DNA of 64,000 bases from positions 68,696,001-68,760,000 of the forward strand of contig NC_088679.1 in NCBI RefSeq assembly GCF_950023065.1, in the 5' to 3' direction. The notes beneath the pieces were generated by a model. The model saw nothing but the letters and a program-made list of their open reading frames with translations, did not search any database and had not been told where the DNA came from. This DNA comes from Planococcus citri (Eukaryota > Arthropoda > Insecta > Hemiptera > Pseudococcidae). Position numbers and translations under genes: made by a program. This document shows positions 10,925 to 21,649 of the stretch, one piece after another. How positions within the stretch are numbered: the first letter of the stretch is position 1; every line of letters begins with the position of its first letter.

Positions 10925-11390
10925 TGGGGGCTTCGCCCAATGGGACCAACAGCTTTTGGAGGACCAAGGGAGGGGTTTTCTTGAAAATGGGCTTATTTAG
11001 GAAAATTCTACCAATTGCAAAATTTCTTTTCCTATTTTTTTCGTTTTTTTTTTCAAATTTGAGGTCTTCATACAAGAGAGTCAACATTATTTTGGGGGAC
11101 CAATGAAGGGATTTCTTGAAAGGGGGCTTATGTAGAATAATCCTAATGTGGAAACGAGATATTTTCAAAAAGTTTTCCCTGATTTTGATCTATTGTTATT
11201 TTTTGTCATTTTATCAACCTCGAGGGGCTCTTTATTGGAGAGTCAATATTGTTTGAAGGACTGGAGAAAGTTTTTTCTTGAAACGGGGATTATTTAGAAA
11301 AGTTTTGACGCAGAAACAATGAATTATGAATTGAATTTTTTTGTCATTTTTTTACATTTTTCAAACTTGAAGGGCTACCGGCTCCATTTT
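10925..11390 (+). repeat. Degenerate tandem repeat, unit about 165 bp
   Basis: Three diverged units share phrases such as 'gagagtcaa', 'ttgggggacca', 'tttcttgaaa' and 'ggcttat'. It lies directly downstream of the right receptor-like gene, where transmembrane exons would be expected, and none is seen. Confidence 0.5.
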
Positions 11391-11512
11391 TTTGCAGATA
11401 AGGGAAAAATAAGAAATAGGAAATTATTTTCTCACTCGAGGTCACAACTTTGATGGGTGGGAGGTGGAAAATTTCAACTTGGTAAAATAAGGTACACCTT
11501 AATACGTATTTG

Positions 11513-13790
11513 TAGATAGGTACATATTTAAATAAAAATATACAAACTTGGAAATGGGACACATCTTGTAGAATTGAAAATACCAATGTTTCTATTTAGT
11601 TCAACTTCAATCGATATCGCATAGTCAGATGATGTATAGTTGCCATCTATTGATTTTACATTTTGGGTTTTACTGACAGTCCATGGTGATTCATTTCCAG
11701 AATTTGATCTCTTTATGGAAATGTTAAACATTGCAGTAGAGTTGAGTACTAAAATTCCATTTTATGAGATGAATACTTACGTCAGAATTATTGAAAATTC
11801 TAGAAAGTAAAGATTCACTTTGATGATGAATGGTGAATAATGGGTTTAGTGAGCTGGTTTTAAAATCAAGTTGGCACATATGATTATACCACGGTCTAAT
11901 TTTTACTGTGACTGGACACGTTGCTTGTATACTGATGTAGTTTGTCCAGAATGTTACTGTTCCATTATGCATTACTGTAGTAATACCGCCAGAATCGAGT
12001 AAAGGTTTATTCTTGATGAATGCATTGCTGTAATGAAGTTTTAAGGCGATGTATAGATGGTATTTGTTATGGTCATACATGGTGCTCATTTCAATTAAGA
12101 TACATTATTTGCATAGGAAATCACTTTTTTCCAATAGGTAACAGGACGTTATTTTTTGTGCTCCACTATCAGATGTTCAATATCAACTTTCACATCGACA
12201 AGTCAATATTATGAAAGTTGATGTCAAAATGTATTGACAAGATTTTGAAGATTGATTTTTTGGTTACGATATCCTAAACTATAGAATGCAAATTTAGTTG
12301 AAAATGTATCCCAGTTTAAATGAGCACACAAAGCTTATATCTAGGAACATACTTGATTAATGAAAAATCTGGTTTCCATGTTTGGTGAAAATGATTCCCA
12401 ATATCTAGAGACTGTGTATCATTGTATTCATTTGGTTCCCAGGTCAATTGCTCATCTTTCCACATCTGGATGTAGAAAAAGATCAGAAGTATTTAATAAT
12501 TGCATATAGAGGTGGGTGGGGAAGAGAGAGGGTATTTTAACAGCACTTTTTTTTGTTCAAGTTGATCACTAAACTATGTATTTTGTCTCATAGAAATGTA
12601 CAAATACCTAATGGTATTGTGATGAATGAAAACTACGAGGACGAATCAGTGGTGGATTCAGAGTTTTCGCGCCCCTATGCCGAGAATTATCTGCCCCATA
12701 ACATCTTGGAAGGGAACAGGTCAAGTTTAAAAGTGACTAAATTATGTAAAAAAAAAAAATTAAATACCAACCGCTTTTGCAGTTCCGATCAGCTGGAATA
12801 TTCCTGAAACATGCTGAAACATTTATTTTTTTTAAAGCAATGAATACCTACTTTGATTCATAATTATATCAAAAAATGACTGACGAAAAAACCTACTATA
12901 TCAGCATAAAAAACGTCCAAGTCCAGTATTTGAAGGTAATCTTCTGAAGTAGTTTTCTGAAGGGTAGATGAATTGTAATTTGAAAATAATCGACATTTAA
13001 GCTTTTCTGTAGAGTTACCTGTCAAAATATTTCACTAGATGTAATGAACTAAAAAAAAAAATTAGCGAGCTGGCCGATGCTACATTACTACGTGTATTAT
13101 GTAAAATGAATGAACGGATATCTATTTGCATACCTGTTAAAGTTTCGCAGTCGTGTCCATTTCCATAGTTTGCCTTTAATAAAATTTGAAAAATCACGTA
13201 AAATTTCACCAACGTTTGACTAAAAAACATATTTTTTACGATGTAAACGTCAAAATGACGATTCATATGCAATGACGCGATGGTTTATTCGAAAGTGTAT
13301 AAGTTGTATCGTTCAATACTGGCGGCGAATCTTCAATATTATGGACATGCACGTGACCACGAAATGGCGAAAAACACAGGACTCTTCATTTCGGGTGGAT
13401 TCGCATAGTTTATCACATTCTGATAACTTATAACAAAATATTCAATTTCCTACTTCTGTACTATTTTAAATTACAGGATGCAAATGATTAGATTAGATAT
13501 GAAATAATAAGCCCGCGCACTAAAAAATTTGTTGAATGAAACCATATACGCGATTATGAGGACAAAGACTCCAAATCTGTCTCCTCCCCCCAGAACAATT
13601 TTCCGTATTAGAGCCGCTGTAGGAGGGGTTGGAGAAAATTTCACGAGGAAACGGCGAGGTTATTTGATAGATAGGCTGAAGCAGAATTGACTAAATTTCA
13701 ATTTTTCAGACCAATTTGCTGAAATTTTGATTTTTCCTAATTTTAGCTCAAATTTAAATTTTCAAAAATTCGTGAGAAAATCTAAAAATG
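11513..13790. repeat. Segmental duplication, right copy (compact form)
   Basis: Paralogue of 411-5320 without its three insertions. Exon lengths are identical in both copies (97, 122, 42, 113, 247 and 167 bp), and splice sites and phases are conserved. This argues that both copies evolved under coding constraint after duplication. Confidence 0.85.
11544..13230 (-). CDS. Divergent nicotinic-receptor-like (Cys-loop) protein, right duplicate; ligand-binding domain only
   Basis: Minus-strand exons: 13230-13134 (ATG and signal peptide, MFFSQTLVKFYVIF...), 13018-12897, 12813-12772 (HVSGIFQLIGTAKA), 12465-12353 (MWKDEQLTWEPNE ... WKPDF), 12027-11781 with the Cys-loop (CPVTVKIRPWYNHMC), and 11710-11544. 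All junctions are AG/GT and keep frame. The last exon ends at the expected start of TM1. The next gene in this direction begins at 8056, and between lie only repeats, a fold-back and a MITE; no exon like TM1-TM3 was found. Splicing into the neighbour's TM exon (6745) would break frame, because this exon ends in phase 2 while that exon needs phase 1. If the last exon is read through, the protein ends at the stop at about 11530. A soluble acetylcholine-binding-protein-like product is possible; a decayed receptor gene is the alternative. Confidence 0.7.
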
Positions 13791-14960
13791 TGATCTGTCA
13801 CGAGAAAACCAGGTTAGTGTCCAAAAAGTAAATTTTACAGGACGGGCATTTGAAGTTTGAATCTATGTGTTCGGCGATCTATGATTCGTAGGTCCGTGAA
13901 ACTTGGTCCACTTTTGGTCTCAAGAGGTGCCAACATAACCTGACATTTTTTTTCAAAATCAGGGTTGCCAAAGGCCGAAAATCGAAATTTCCCCAAATCG
14001 ATTTTTTCTTTTTTTATAAATTTTGCGCCAAAAATTAGGCGAAAACTACTAAGAATGAATAATTAATATAAAATAAAGTTATTTATTGAGTTGATTTTTC
14101 CAGCTTAAGCCCCATTCAAATTTCAATAAAATGGCACTAATCCTCCAAATGTGGACCGATTGCCCCAAAAATTTGCATATTGACTACTCCCCAGAAACAT
14201 ACTTTTCAAGAAAATCACAAAAAAAAATTTTCAAACTTTTTTTGTAGTTGCTCTATTTTTTTAACCTTCAATTTAGGGTCAAAAGAATCGTTCGCGAACG
14301 TTTTAACCACCACAGGCGGATTCTGCACTGAGTACGAAATCAATTATTTCCTTCTCTCCCTTAAGTAATCTATCCGATTCTAACTACACATATATCAAGT
14401 TTTGTCAAAATTGCAAAATAATGTTCTTTTTTTTATTTATTCGAAATTACCGAAAAATGACAATTCCTACTTTTTTGTAAATAAGTTCTGCATCTGCACG
14501 TAAAAAGGACTCACTTTTTGTCAAAATTACTATTAAAAAAAGCAGTTTTTTCATGCTTAGATAGTCGTGTTTTTTTGCCAAAATTGCGGAACACCTTTTT
14601 AAACCAAATTTTTTTTAGAAAATCTGTGTTTTTTTTTTTAATTATAAAAATTACCAAAAAAAATTTACTTTTTTGCCAAAATTACTGAAACCTCATAGCA
14701 ACTTACTTTTTAGTGAAAATTGCAAACAAAATCAGGTTTCATTAAAATACCCATAAATCTTACGTTTTCGGTCCAAGTTTTCAAGAAATCATACTTTTTT
14801 GTAAAAATTGTTAGAAAGATTCACTTTTTGTCAAAATTTCCATCAAAAAACGGTTTTTGTATGTGTTTAATTCGCACTCCCACCTTTCCCCTCAAACATC
14901 GTTGTTCGTAAAATATTAGAAAATATTTTTTCAAGTACCTATAAATACTTAATTAATTGT
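13790..14960. repeat. Non-coding stretch with degenerate tandem repeats
   Basis: From about 14400 to 14880 the phrase 'actttttt(g)ccaaaattac' recurs at irregular spacing of roughly 50-60 bp. The remainder (13790-14170) is unremarkable unique-looking DNA. No gene is supported. Confidence 0.4.
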
Positions 14961-17600
14961 ACTTATCACTAATGTGCATGTGCTTGTACTCTTGTTTCTT
15001 TTCTAATATCCATGCGTTTTTGTTTCAGGTGAAGTGCAAATTTTGTCGAGGAATAATTGGAACGTTGATGCAGATTTACCTCCAGGATGAATTTTTCGAA
15101 CGGGTGTAAATATTGGAGAATGGAGATCACGTTGACAGAAGAGAACGCGATCGTCACGATTTTCGTGTAAATTGGATTAGAAACTATGAATAGTTTTAAT
15201 AATATCATTGCAATTGTAACCTCCAATTTTGGCCATTTTTTGCTCATCGTTGTTGTTTTTTTATCGCAGATAAGTATTGGAGCTTTTTAAAAAAATATTT
15301 AAGTACCTGTATGATTGTTGTTGTATTTGTATGTCCACGATGTATGTATGTAGATTATTTATGTTGAAGAAATTTTATGAAATGAAATCTTACGGTGCTC
15401 TCAGCTCTCTTCGTGTAGTTTTCAAGAACCCGATGCCACGAAACCCATCTATCACATTCATTACTTCAAAGCATTAATCATTACCTAATAAAAACTTCGA
15501 CCGATAATCGATTTTTATTCAAATTTAAGACCACGAAATTAAGGTCTCGGGTCTTCACTTAATTCAGCCAAAATCCTCCGAATTTTTTTCACAAGCTTTG
15601 AGAACAATAAGAACTGATGATAGGTACCGGATCCTTTTACAATGATGAAGGTAGATCTAAAATTGTGAATATTAATATCTCCAGCGTCATCTGTATGAGC
15701 ATGCCGGTAGCTATGATAACATTAGAAACACGAAAATGAATCAAAAACACCCTCTGCGTGGTTTTCTATGCGTTAGGTTTCGTTAACTGTGTCGAAGATG
15801 GAAAAAGAGAACAGATTGTTCGATAGGGATGCTGCGTTGATTCTTTGTTCCAAGGAAAGAGTGCAGCAGATGTTTTTGGCAGAGTTGCAATCAATGATGT
15901 GTATATTTTCTCTAAATTGTACGTTCACGGTTGAAAAGTTTTTCTTTTTTTTTTATTTCACACGTCAGCGTTTATGTGTACCTGCTGTGTACGCATTTTC
16001 GAAACTCTATTCATCGAGTTTTTCGATTTTTTTTTCATCCCTTGGGGAGCAAGTTTTAGATTACCTATCCAATATTCATGTAAAATTATAACTTACCTGA
16101 TAATTTAATGATGCATGATATCTCAATTTTGAAAAAAAATCATTTTAATGACTGTGTGATTATAGTAAATCAATTCTTCGGCATTCTTGGGATGCGTTTC
16201 TCTATACTATATTATATTTTGTTGAATTTTTACTAACCTTTTTGTAATTTTTCAGAATTTGAAATCGATAAACTGCCTGCGAGAGGTCGTCACAATGAAG
16301 ACTGTCGAAGAAAACACTCATTAGATGAAAAACTACGTTTATTTGGAATGTTCCTCGCTGTCTGAATTTTCTCAGTAGGTATACCCATATATCGACGATG
16401 AACGAGCTTATCCTACATAAGTATATAATTCCACAGCTGATTACAATTATTAACTATCGATCTAATTATTCGATCTTCAACATTTTGTAATTCGTGTCTA
16501 TTTTTAATTAGGCATTCAACAAATTAAATCGAGATAAATTAATCGAAAAAGAATCCTCCCGACTGTGAAGTTATACGCTCAACACAGGCCAAAAATGAGT
16601 AAAACGTAAGTGCTGGCATTTTCGTAAACCTCGATATCTCCACAATATTTCTTCAGCGTACCTCTAAAATAAGAAATAATATTTTACATTTTTTTCATCT
16701 TTTCTCGAGAATTCAAGATGTTACGTCGCGTCGTCGTTGGTACCGGTTAAAAGAGTATAATAAATCAAGCCACCTCGTAGAAAGCTGCAAAACCGAGCCA
16801 TCGAAAAAAGCTAGCTACCGGAAAAAGGGGATTTTTGAACGTGTGAAACGCAAGAAACAAGTTCACAGGTTCGTCTACCGTACCTATCTGTGTATCTGTA
16901 TCTACGATGCAAAAACGCTTATAAATTTTACTCGCTCGTCGCGAAAAACCATATTCGCTGAAATTTTAATATAGCTGGAGTTGGAGTTTTGCTACTTCTA
17001 CCTCTATACGTGCGAGTATCGTCTACAGTAGAGATTTTTTCTCGCTAACTTTGTCGAGATATAGGTAAACTAGTCTCGATGAAATAATTTTTAGCCCGTG
17101 AAACCGACAGATGTATATACCTACTTATACGTTGGAAAATAAATCGAAGAAGTGTTTAATTTTTAATACGATTTGTGTAGATCTGCAGTCCATAATGAAA
17201 AACCTACTTAGATACGAATTTCAAATACAAGCACGACCATCAGCAGTTCGAGTAGGTAGGCATTCGTTGGAAATTGTACTTATGTTATATCGATATGAGC
17301 TGGCCAGGGTATCTTCATTCCACTCGTATAATGAATTATCTCGAAAATGAAAACTGTCCGAAAGTATAGATAGAGTAAAGGCTATATTACTTAGTACCTA
17401 TCTATCTATCTACCTACTTCACATCTACGTGCCTTATATGATGTGCAAAAAGAGAGATAAAATAATACGGTTTATTATGCGTATTTGAATATTTAATATA
17501 GGTAACCGTAAATGTAGGTATTTTCGGTGTCGTTAGCTATGTGTTTGTGTATGAAACAGATTATAAAGGTTTATCGTATATCACTACCATATACCTACGT
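14960..17600. other. Unique-looking DNA with weak candidate exons on the plus strand
   Basis: Three weak signals are recorded. At about 15030 a strong acceptor (tttttgtttcag) is followed by about 90 nt with open frames, and an AATAAA lies at about 15488, which could be a terminal exon. At 15798 an ATG opens about 34 codons (MEKENRLFDRDAAL...), and an acceptor at about 16257 precedes another short open frame, but I could not join them in frame. At 16596 ATG AGT AAA AC is followed by GTAAGT, which could be a first coding exon with a long intron. None matches a family I recognise. Confidence 0.2.
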
Positions 17601-18274
17601 TTACAGGGTGTTTCGTAAATGAAACAGCTCCTTCGATCGAGTTGTTAGGTTACATGGACATCCCAGGAGAAGTACGAGTACCTAAAACAGGCGTTCCACA
17701 ACGACTGTCACCTTTCTAGAGGAAACATGACACTGAATCCTGTAGGTATATTGAATAGTATTTCCCTCGTAGGTATATATGAGTTTTTTTCAAGTTGATT
17801 GGTCAAAGAGTGAAAGCCGAGTCTCAAAAAGTAAATTTTTATTAATTACCTATTCTACTATTTTATACAAGTAACTCATTCTAAAAAATTAAAATGTTCG
17901 TATTTTTTTATTAATTGTTCGAAAAAATGAAAACTTAGAAGAAAGAACCTGTTGACTTTCTCAGATTTGTAGATTATGTCTGACGTTTGAAAATGAAAAA
18001 AAAAAAAAATCACTTGATTTCTGCACATTTACACCAGACTTGGGGAAACAAATCAATGAATTGCTAAAATTGAGCCTTTATAACTTTCAAAAATGGCTTT
18101 ATGATATTTTATCAGAGTTAACTCGAGCAAAAAACATATCCATGATTTAAAACTCTCCTTGGAGAGGAGACTGTATATACACCCACTTTAAAAAAAAAAG
18201 ATTTCTCCATTTTAAAATTTTAAAAAAATCAATATTTTGAAACTTTTCTTATTAAGGGGAGGGGGAGTAAAAAT
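17600..18274. other. Intergenic DNA
   Basis: No gene is seen. The phrase 'cagggtgtttcgtaaatga' at about 17626 resembles sequence common at the ends of insect repeats, but no partner end was found. Confidence 0.3.
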
Positions 18275-18345
18275 CATCATCATCATATTTATTTACTGTA
18301 TCAGTACACAAAGTACTATCACAAACTACAAACTTACGTCATATT

Positions 18346-18825
18346 TTATAATAGGTCTTGAATTAGTTTAGGTTTTAATCTTCTGTTTATGTTTTTGCAA
18401 TTTAGGTCTCCGCAGATGATTAGAGGTTTCTTATCAACTTCACTAATTTTTTGAAGATCTGAGAATAGTAATTTTTTGCGAGGTTCTTTATAAGCTGCTA
18501 TAAGATTTAAGTGGGAATTTTCAAGTTGAATACCTACAGTTTCTAGATTTTGTAGAGTGGGTATTAATATGGCGTTGTGTTTAATTTCATTTTTAATCAA
18601 GATAGCAACCCCTCCAGATGCTTTTATGCTATTACGATTTTTTAGATAAGTTTTGAAGCCTTGAATCTTGAAATTATCATTAGTTGTTAAGTGTGTTTCT
18701 GATATACATGCTATATCTATATCATGTATGGATAGGAATCTCCTAAATTCAAGATCATGGTTTTTAACACCATTTGCATTCCAGTTGAGGATTTTAAGAG
18801 AATAATGGTTAGAATTATTTATCAT
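18346..18825 (-). pseudogene. Truncated LINE ORF2: N-terminal AP-endonuclease part only
   Basis: The 159-residue frame starts at ATG 18825 inside the end of ORF1. It shows the first blocks of the apurinic-like endonuclease that nicks target DNA in Jockey-clade LINEs: LNWNANG, the catalytic glutamate in CISETHL, SGGVAILIK, and GDLNCKN with catalytic D and N. Right after GDLNCKNIN the frame jumps to about ten unrelated residues (RRLKPKLIQDLL) and stops. The last endonuclease blocks with the catalytic SDH histidine and all of the reverse transcriptase (several hundred codons) are gone. The tail may be the original C-terminus of ORF2 joined in frame by the deletion. It cannot encode a working endonuclease. 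Confidence 0.8.
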
Positions 18826-20011
18826 TTTGAATGAATTTGGTTAATTTACTTACCACAGCTTGTAAGAGTGGTAGTGTTAATCGAAGAGCTTCAGTCAAGT
18901 TGTTAACCATTTCAATATGGGAGTTGAGGAGCTGCATAATCCCAGATATATCCATATGTAATAACTGATCAGAATTCACATCAGGAGGTTTTGTAATCTT
19001 TGCATAGCTTACTGCCGGTGTTGCGATAGTTGGAGTTTTGCGCACGGATCTGGATATGTTAACATTTTCAGGAGCTTGAGGAGCAGAACTTGATGGTTGT
19101 TTTTTAATAAACATCGGGCATCCGCGAAAGTTTGCTGTGTGTGGACCATTGCAGTTTGCACATTTTGGTTGAGGCAGTCTTCCATGAGGACAGTTGGAAG
19201 TTAGGTGGTTTTCTGCGCATTTCACACATTTAGGAGGTCTTCGGCAATAATTTCTAGAATGGCCAAGTTCTTGGCAATTCTTGCATTGCACAATATCAGG
19301 CTTCTTTCGTGGTTCAACTCGAATCAGTACATGATAAATGCTTTTTAAAGAAAAGATTTGTTTTCCATCGTCATCGTCTTTGGTTGTAAGAGCACAAATT
19401 GGCAGAGGTTCTTTACTTCTGTTGAAGAGACGGTGCAAACGAATAACAGGTATGGCTTTATCAATCAATTCATTTTCGATATCTTCTATTGACAAACTGG
19501 TAGGTATATCTTTGATGACCACTGACAGATGGTTAACTTGGTTTTGAAATGTATGATATTGCCAATTATTGGAATCGAAGAATCTTGTTAGTGCTCGATA
19601 GTCATCAGGGGTAGATAAACGAATTCTTATTCTCTTGCCGAATACTTTTGCATCATAATCTTCTAAACCAAGCTCAGCTATTTTACTGGTTAGTTCCTTA
19701 ATGTTTCCATCAGCCAGAAAAATTGGAGGAACTCTGAATTTTGTTGTTGTTAATTGATTGTTGGTATCTTTTTCTTTGGTAGGTTGTTCATTTGGTTTAG
19801 ATTCTTCCGGCACAGAGATACTTTCGAACTTGTTCCTGACTGGAATTAACGAAGCTGATTGAGATTGCGCAGATTTGGCTGTTTTTTTTGGTTTTACAAA
19901 TTTGGCGCCTTCGAACTTTAGGCCAGCACGGATATTTTCTTGCAGATTCAAGATCATGCGCGCTTGGTTAACACGGATGGCTTCAGCTTCTTCAGCGTCT
20001 TGAGAATTCAT
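18815..20011 (-). CDS. LINE ORF1 protein (Gag-like, CCHC zinc knuckles)
   Basis: This is a nucleic-acid-binding Gag-like protein that packages LINE RNA. The 398-residue frame is intact from ATG at 20011 to TAA at 18815. The middle region (about residues 120-235) looks like the RRM/PRE_C2HC-type domain of Jockey-clade ORF1. Three cysteine-rich knuckles follow at about residues 242-305: CKNCQELGHSRNYC, CVKCAENHLTSNC and CANCNGPHTANFRGC. The last carries the conserved 'GPHTANFRGC' phrase of insect Jockey and R1-type elements. The N-terminus is polar and Lys/Gln-rich. It overlaps ORF2 by 11 nt (18815-18825), an arrangement that couples translation of the two frames. Having no stops while the polymerase is lost suggests recent mobility in trans. 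Confidence 0.85.
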   Translation of the reverse strand: MNSQDAEEAEAIRVNQARMILNLQENIRAGLKFEGAKFVKPKKTAKSAQSQSASLIPVRNKFESISVPEESKPNEQPTKEKDTNNQLTTTKFRVPPIFLADGNIKELTSKIAELGLEDYDAKVFGKRIRIRLSTPDDYRALTRFFDSNNWQYHTFQNQVNHLSVVIKDIPTSLSIEDIENELIDKAIPVIRLHRLFNRSKEPLPICALTTKDDDDGKQIFSLKSIYHVLIRVEPRKKPDIVQCKNCQELGHSRNYCRRPPKCVKCAENHLTSNCPHGRLPQPKCANCNGPHTANFRGCPMFIKKQPSSSAPQAPENVNISRSVRKTPTIATPAVSYAKITKPPDVNSDQLLHMDISGIMQLLNSHIEMVNNLTEALRLTLPLLQAVVSKLTKFIQNDK

Positions 20012-20082
20012 TACTAGGCATTTTATATAAAGTTTAGGAGATGTACACTCTGCGGTGTCTCAAATAGAACTGGAGTAAAAAT

Positions 20083-20783
20083 GATTTCATTGGATCTAAA
20101 ATCATGTCGATTAGAATTTTGTCAATAATTTTGCATTTGTCATTATGGAGTATTTTTAAAGAATGGAACGAAAATTAAAAAAAAAAAAGAATGAAAATTT
20201 AAATATAATGTGAATGGTAAATAATTGAACGCTGAGTTGGGGGAGGGGGATGTCATTGGCTAAAAATACCCAAAATAATATCATAGGGGAACAAATTGAA
20301 AATGATTTCCTCTTTATCGTTGATATAGTTCATCGTATTTTTTGAAAATGAAATGAAATTTTTCAAAAAAATCTATATTTTAAAACTTGTAAGTTGTTGA
20401 TGTGATGAGAGGGAGGGAGAGAGGAAGTGAAGAAGTGAGGTAAAAATACAAAGAACTTCATTGGATAAAAAGTAATTAAGCTTAAATCACACAGATTGAA
20501 ATTTTGTCAAAAAATTTTCCCATATTTACTTGTACTTTTGTGCTTAATGTTTTTTTTTCTAAGTGAAAATTTCAAAAAAATGAAAACTACATTTTCTATA
20601 ACTCTTCGTATTCTCTCTCATTTTATAAAAGTTAATTCGATAAAAGAAAAGAAGTAGATTTCATTTTATTTTTCTAAAGAAACAATTTTGAAACTAGCTT
20701 TTATGACAGGAGAGGGATCTAAAATCATATCAATCACAATGGCCAACATTTTTCCTCCCTATTATTGTAATAATTAATCTACT
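20083..20783. other. Intergenic DNA
   Basis: AT-rich sequence with purine-rich tracts (about 20235-20250 and 20405-20430). No gene or repeat boundary is supported. Confidence 0.4.
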
Positions 20784-20791
20784 TAATAAAT

Positions 20792-21496
20792 CAGTACCGG
20801 TGCCAGGATTTTTCCTTGGAGGGGGATAATTGGGTCAGAACCAAACAATTCTGCCGTCTCATTTTTTGGATGGGGGGGGGGATAAAATTAAGCTTCTCGG
20901 AGAGCAGAAATCAAATAAATACAGTGGCATAGTCAGAATTTCCTCAAGGAGGAGGCAAAACCAGATTTTCTGGAAACCTATCGTGATGTGTGGTGATTAT
21001 ATGTATTATGAAAATGAAGGCAAAATTACTGCTCGAGCGAAGCGAGAGCGAAAATTTTTAGAAAAAATGGGTCCAAACAACAAAAAAAAACGTTCACTTT
21101 TGCATGTTTTATTTCAAATTTTCGTTCGCAAGAGAGGACAATGGCCCCCTTCACTCCCTGGCCACGCCACTGAATTCATATGTCATTTATTTATTTAATT
21201 TTTAAAAAGGAGGGACCTCAGTGACTGAAATTTGCCTGCAAAGTATTATTCAAAGTAAATTGTGTACGAATATACTTACCTATAATGTGGGCTTGAGAAG
21301 AAAAAAAAATAATGCTTCTTCTCAAAAAAGATGAAAAAAAATGAACATCGGTTTGTAATCGGCATCCATCTCAGTGAAACAAGAGCGCAAAAATGCTTGG
21401 AAAATTCCCACTTTATAGCATCAAAATTTTTTCCAAAAAAACTGGCCTCTTGGGGGGGGGATTTGGGTGATAATCCCCCCCTTAAAACCGGCACTG
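20792..21496. mobile_element. hAT-like MITE with a second MITE nested inside
   Basis: The element begins CAGTACCGGTGCC and ends CCGGCACTG, with a perfect 8-bp target duplication TAATAAAT (20784-20791 and 21497-21504). Eight-bp duplications with CAG...CTG ends indicate hAT. It has no transposase frame. The inner element 20922-21172 interrupts it. Confidence 0.8.
20922..21172. mobile_element. Nested hAT-like MITE
   Basis: The ends are CAGTGGCATAGTCAG and the inverse of CAGTGGCGTGGCCAG. The flanks aataaata and aattcata match at six of eight positions, an aged 8-bp duplication. The internal phrase 'gcgaagcgagagcgaaa' is also found in the element at 1240-1944, linking the two families. Confidence 0.65.
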
Positions 21497-21649
21497 TAAT
21501 AAATTAAATTTAAAGAGTTTGAAATCTGATTAAAACTAACCAAATCACAGCTTCACGATCTGTTTAGATCAGATCCAATCATTCCCCAATTTTTTATTGG
21601 CTACGTAATTTTGAAAGCAATTGAAAAATATCCGTCCTAAGAAATTTTT

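Larger units (their letters stand above)
18275..20071 (-). mobile_element. Internally deleted Jockey-like LINE with complete ends
   Basis: The 1,797-bp element is flanked by a perfect 11-bp target duplication GGAGTAAAAAT (18264-18274 and 20072-20082). On the minus strand it has a short 5' UTR, an intact ORF1 with zinc knuckles, the start of ORF2 (endonuclease), a brief 3' UTR and a (GATGAT)n tail at about 18275-18290. The whole reverse transcriptase is missing. The presence of both ends and the target duplication means it is an internal deletion derivative and not a 5'-truncated copy. Confidence 0.85.

Noticed and set aside
6593..11544. Splicing of the right duplicate's ligand-binding exons to the middle gene's TM exons
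   Set aside because: The exon at 11544 ends in phase 2 while the TM exon at 6745 requires phase 1, so frame would be lost.
15789..16400. Two-exon gene joining the 15798 ATG frame to the exon after 16257
   Set aside because: Every GT donor that I tried gave an immediate stop after joining.
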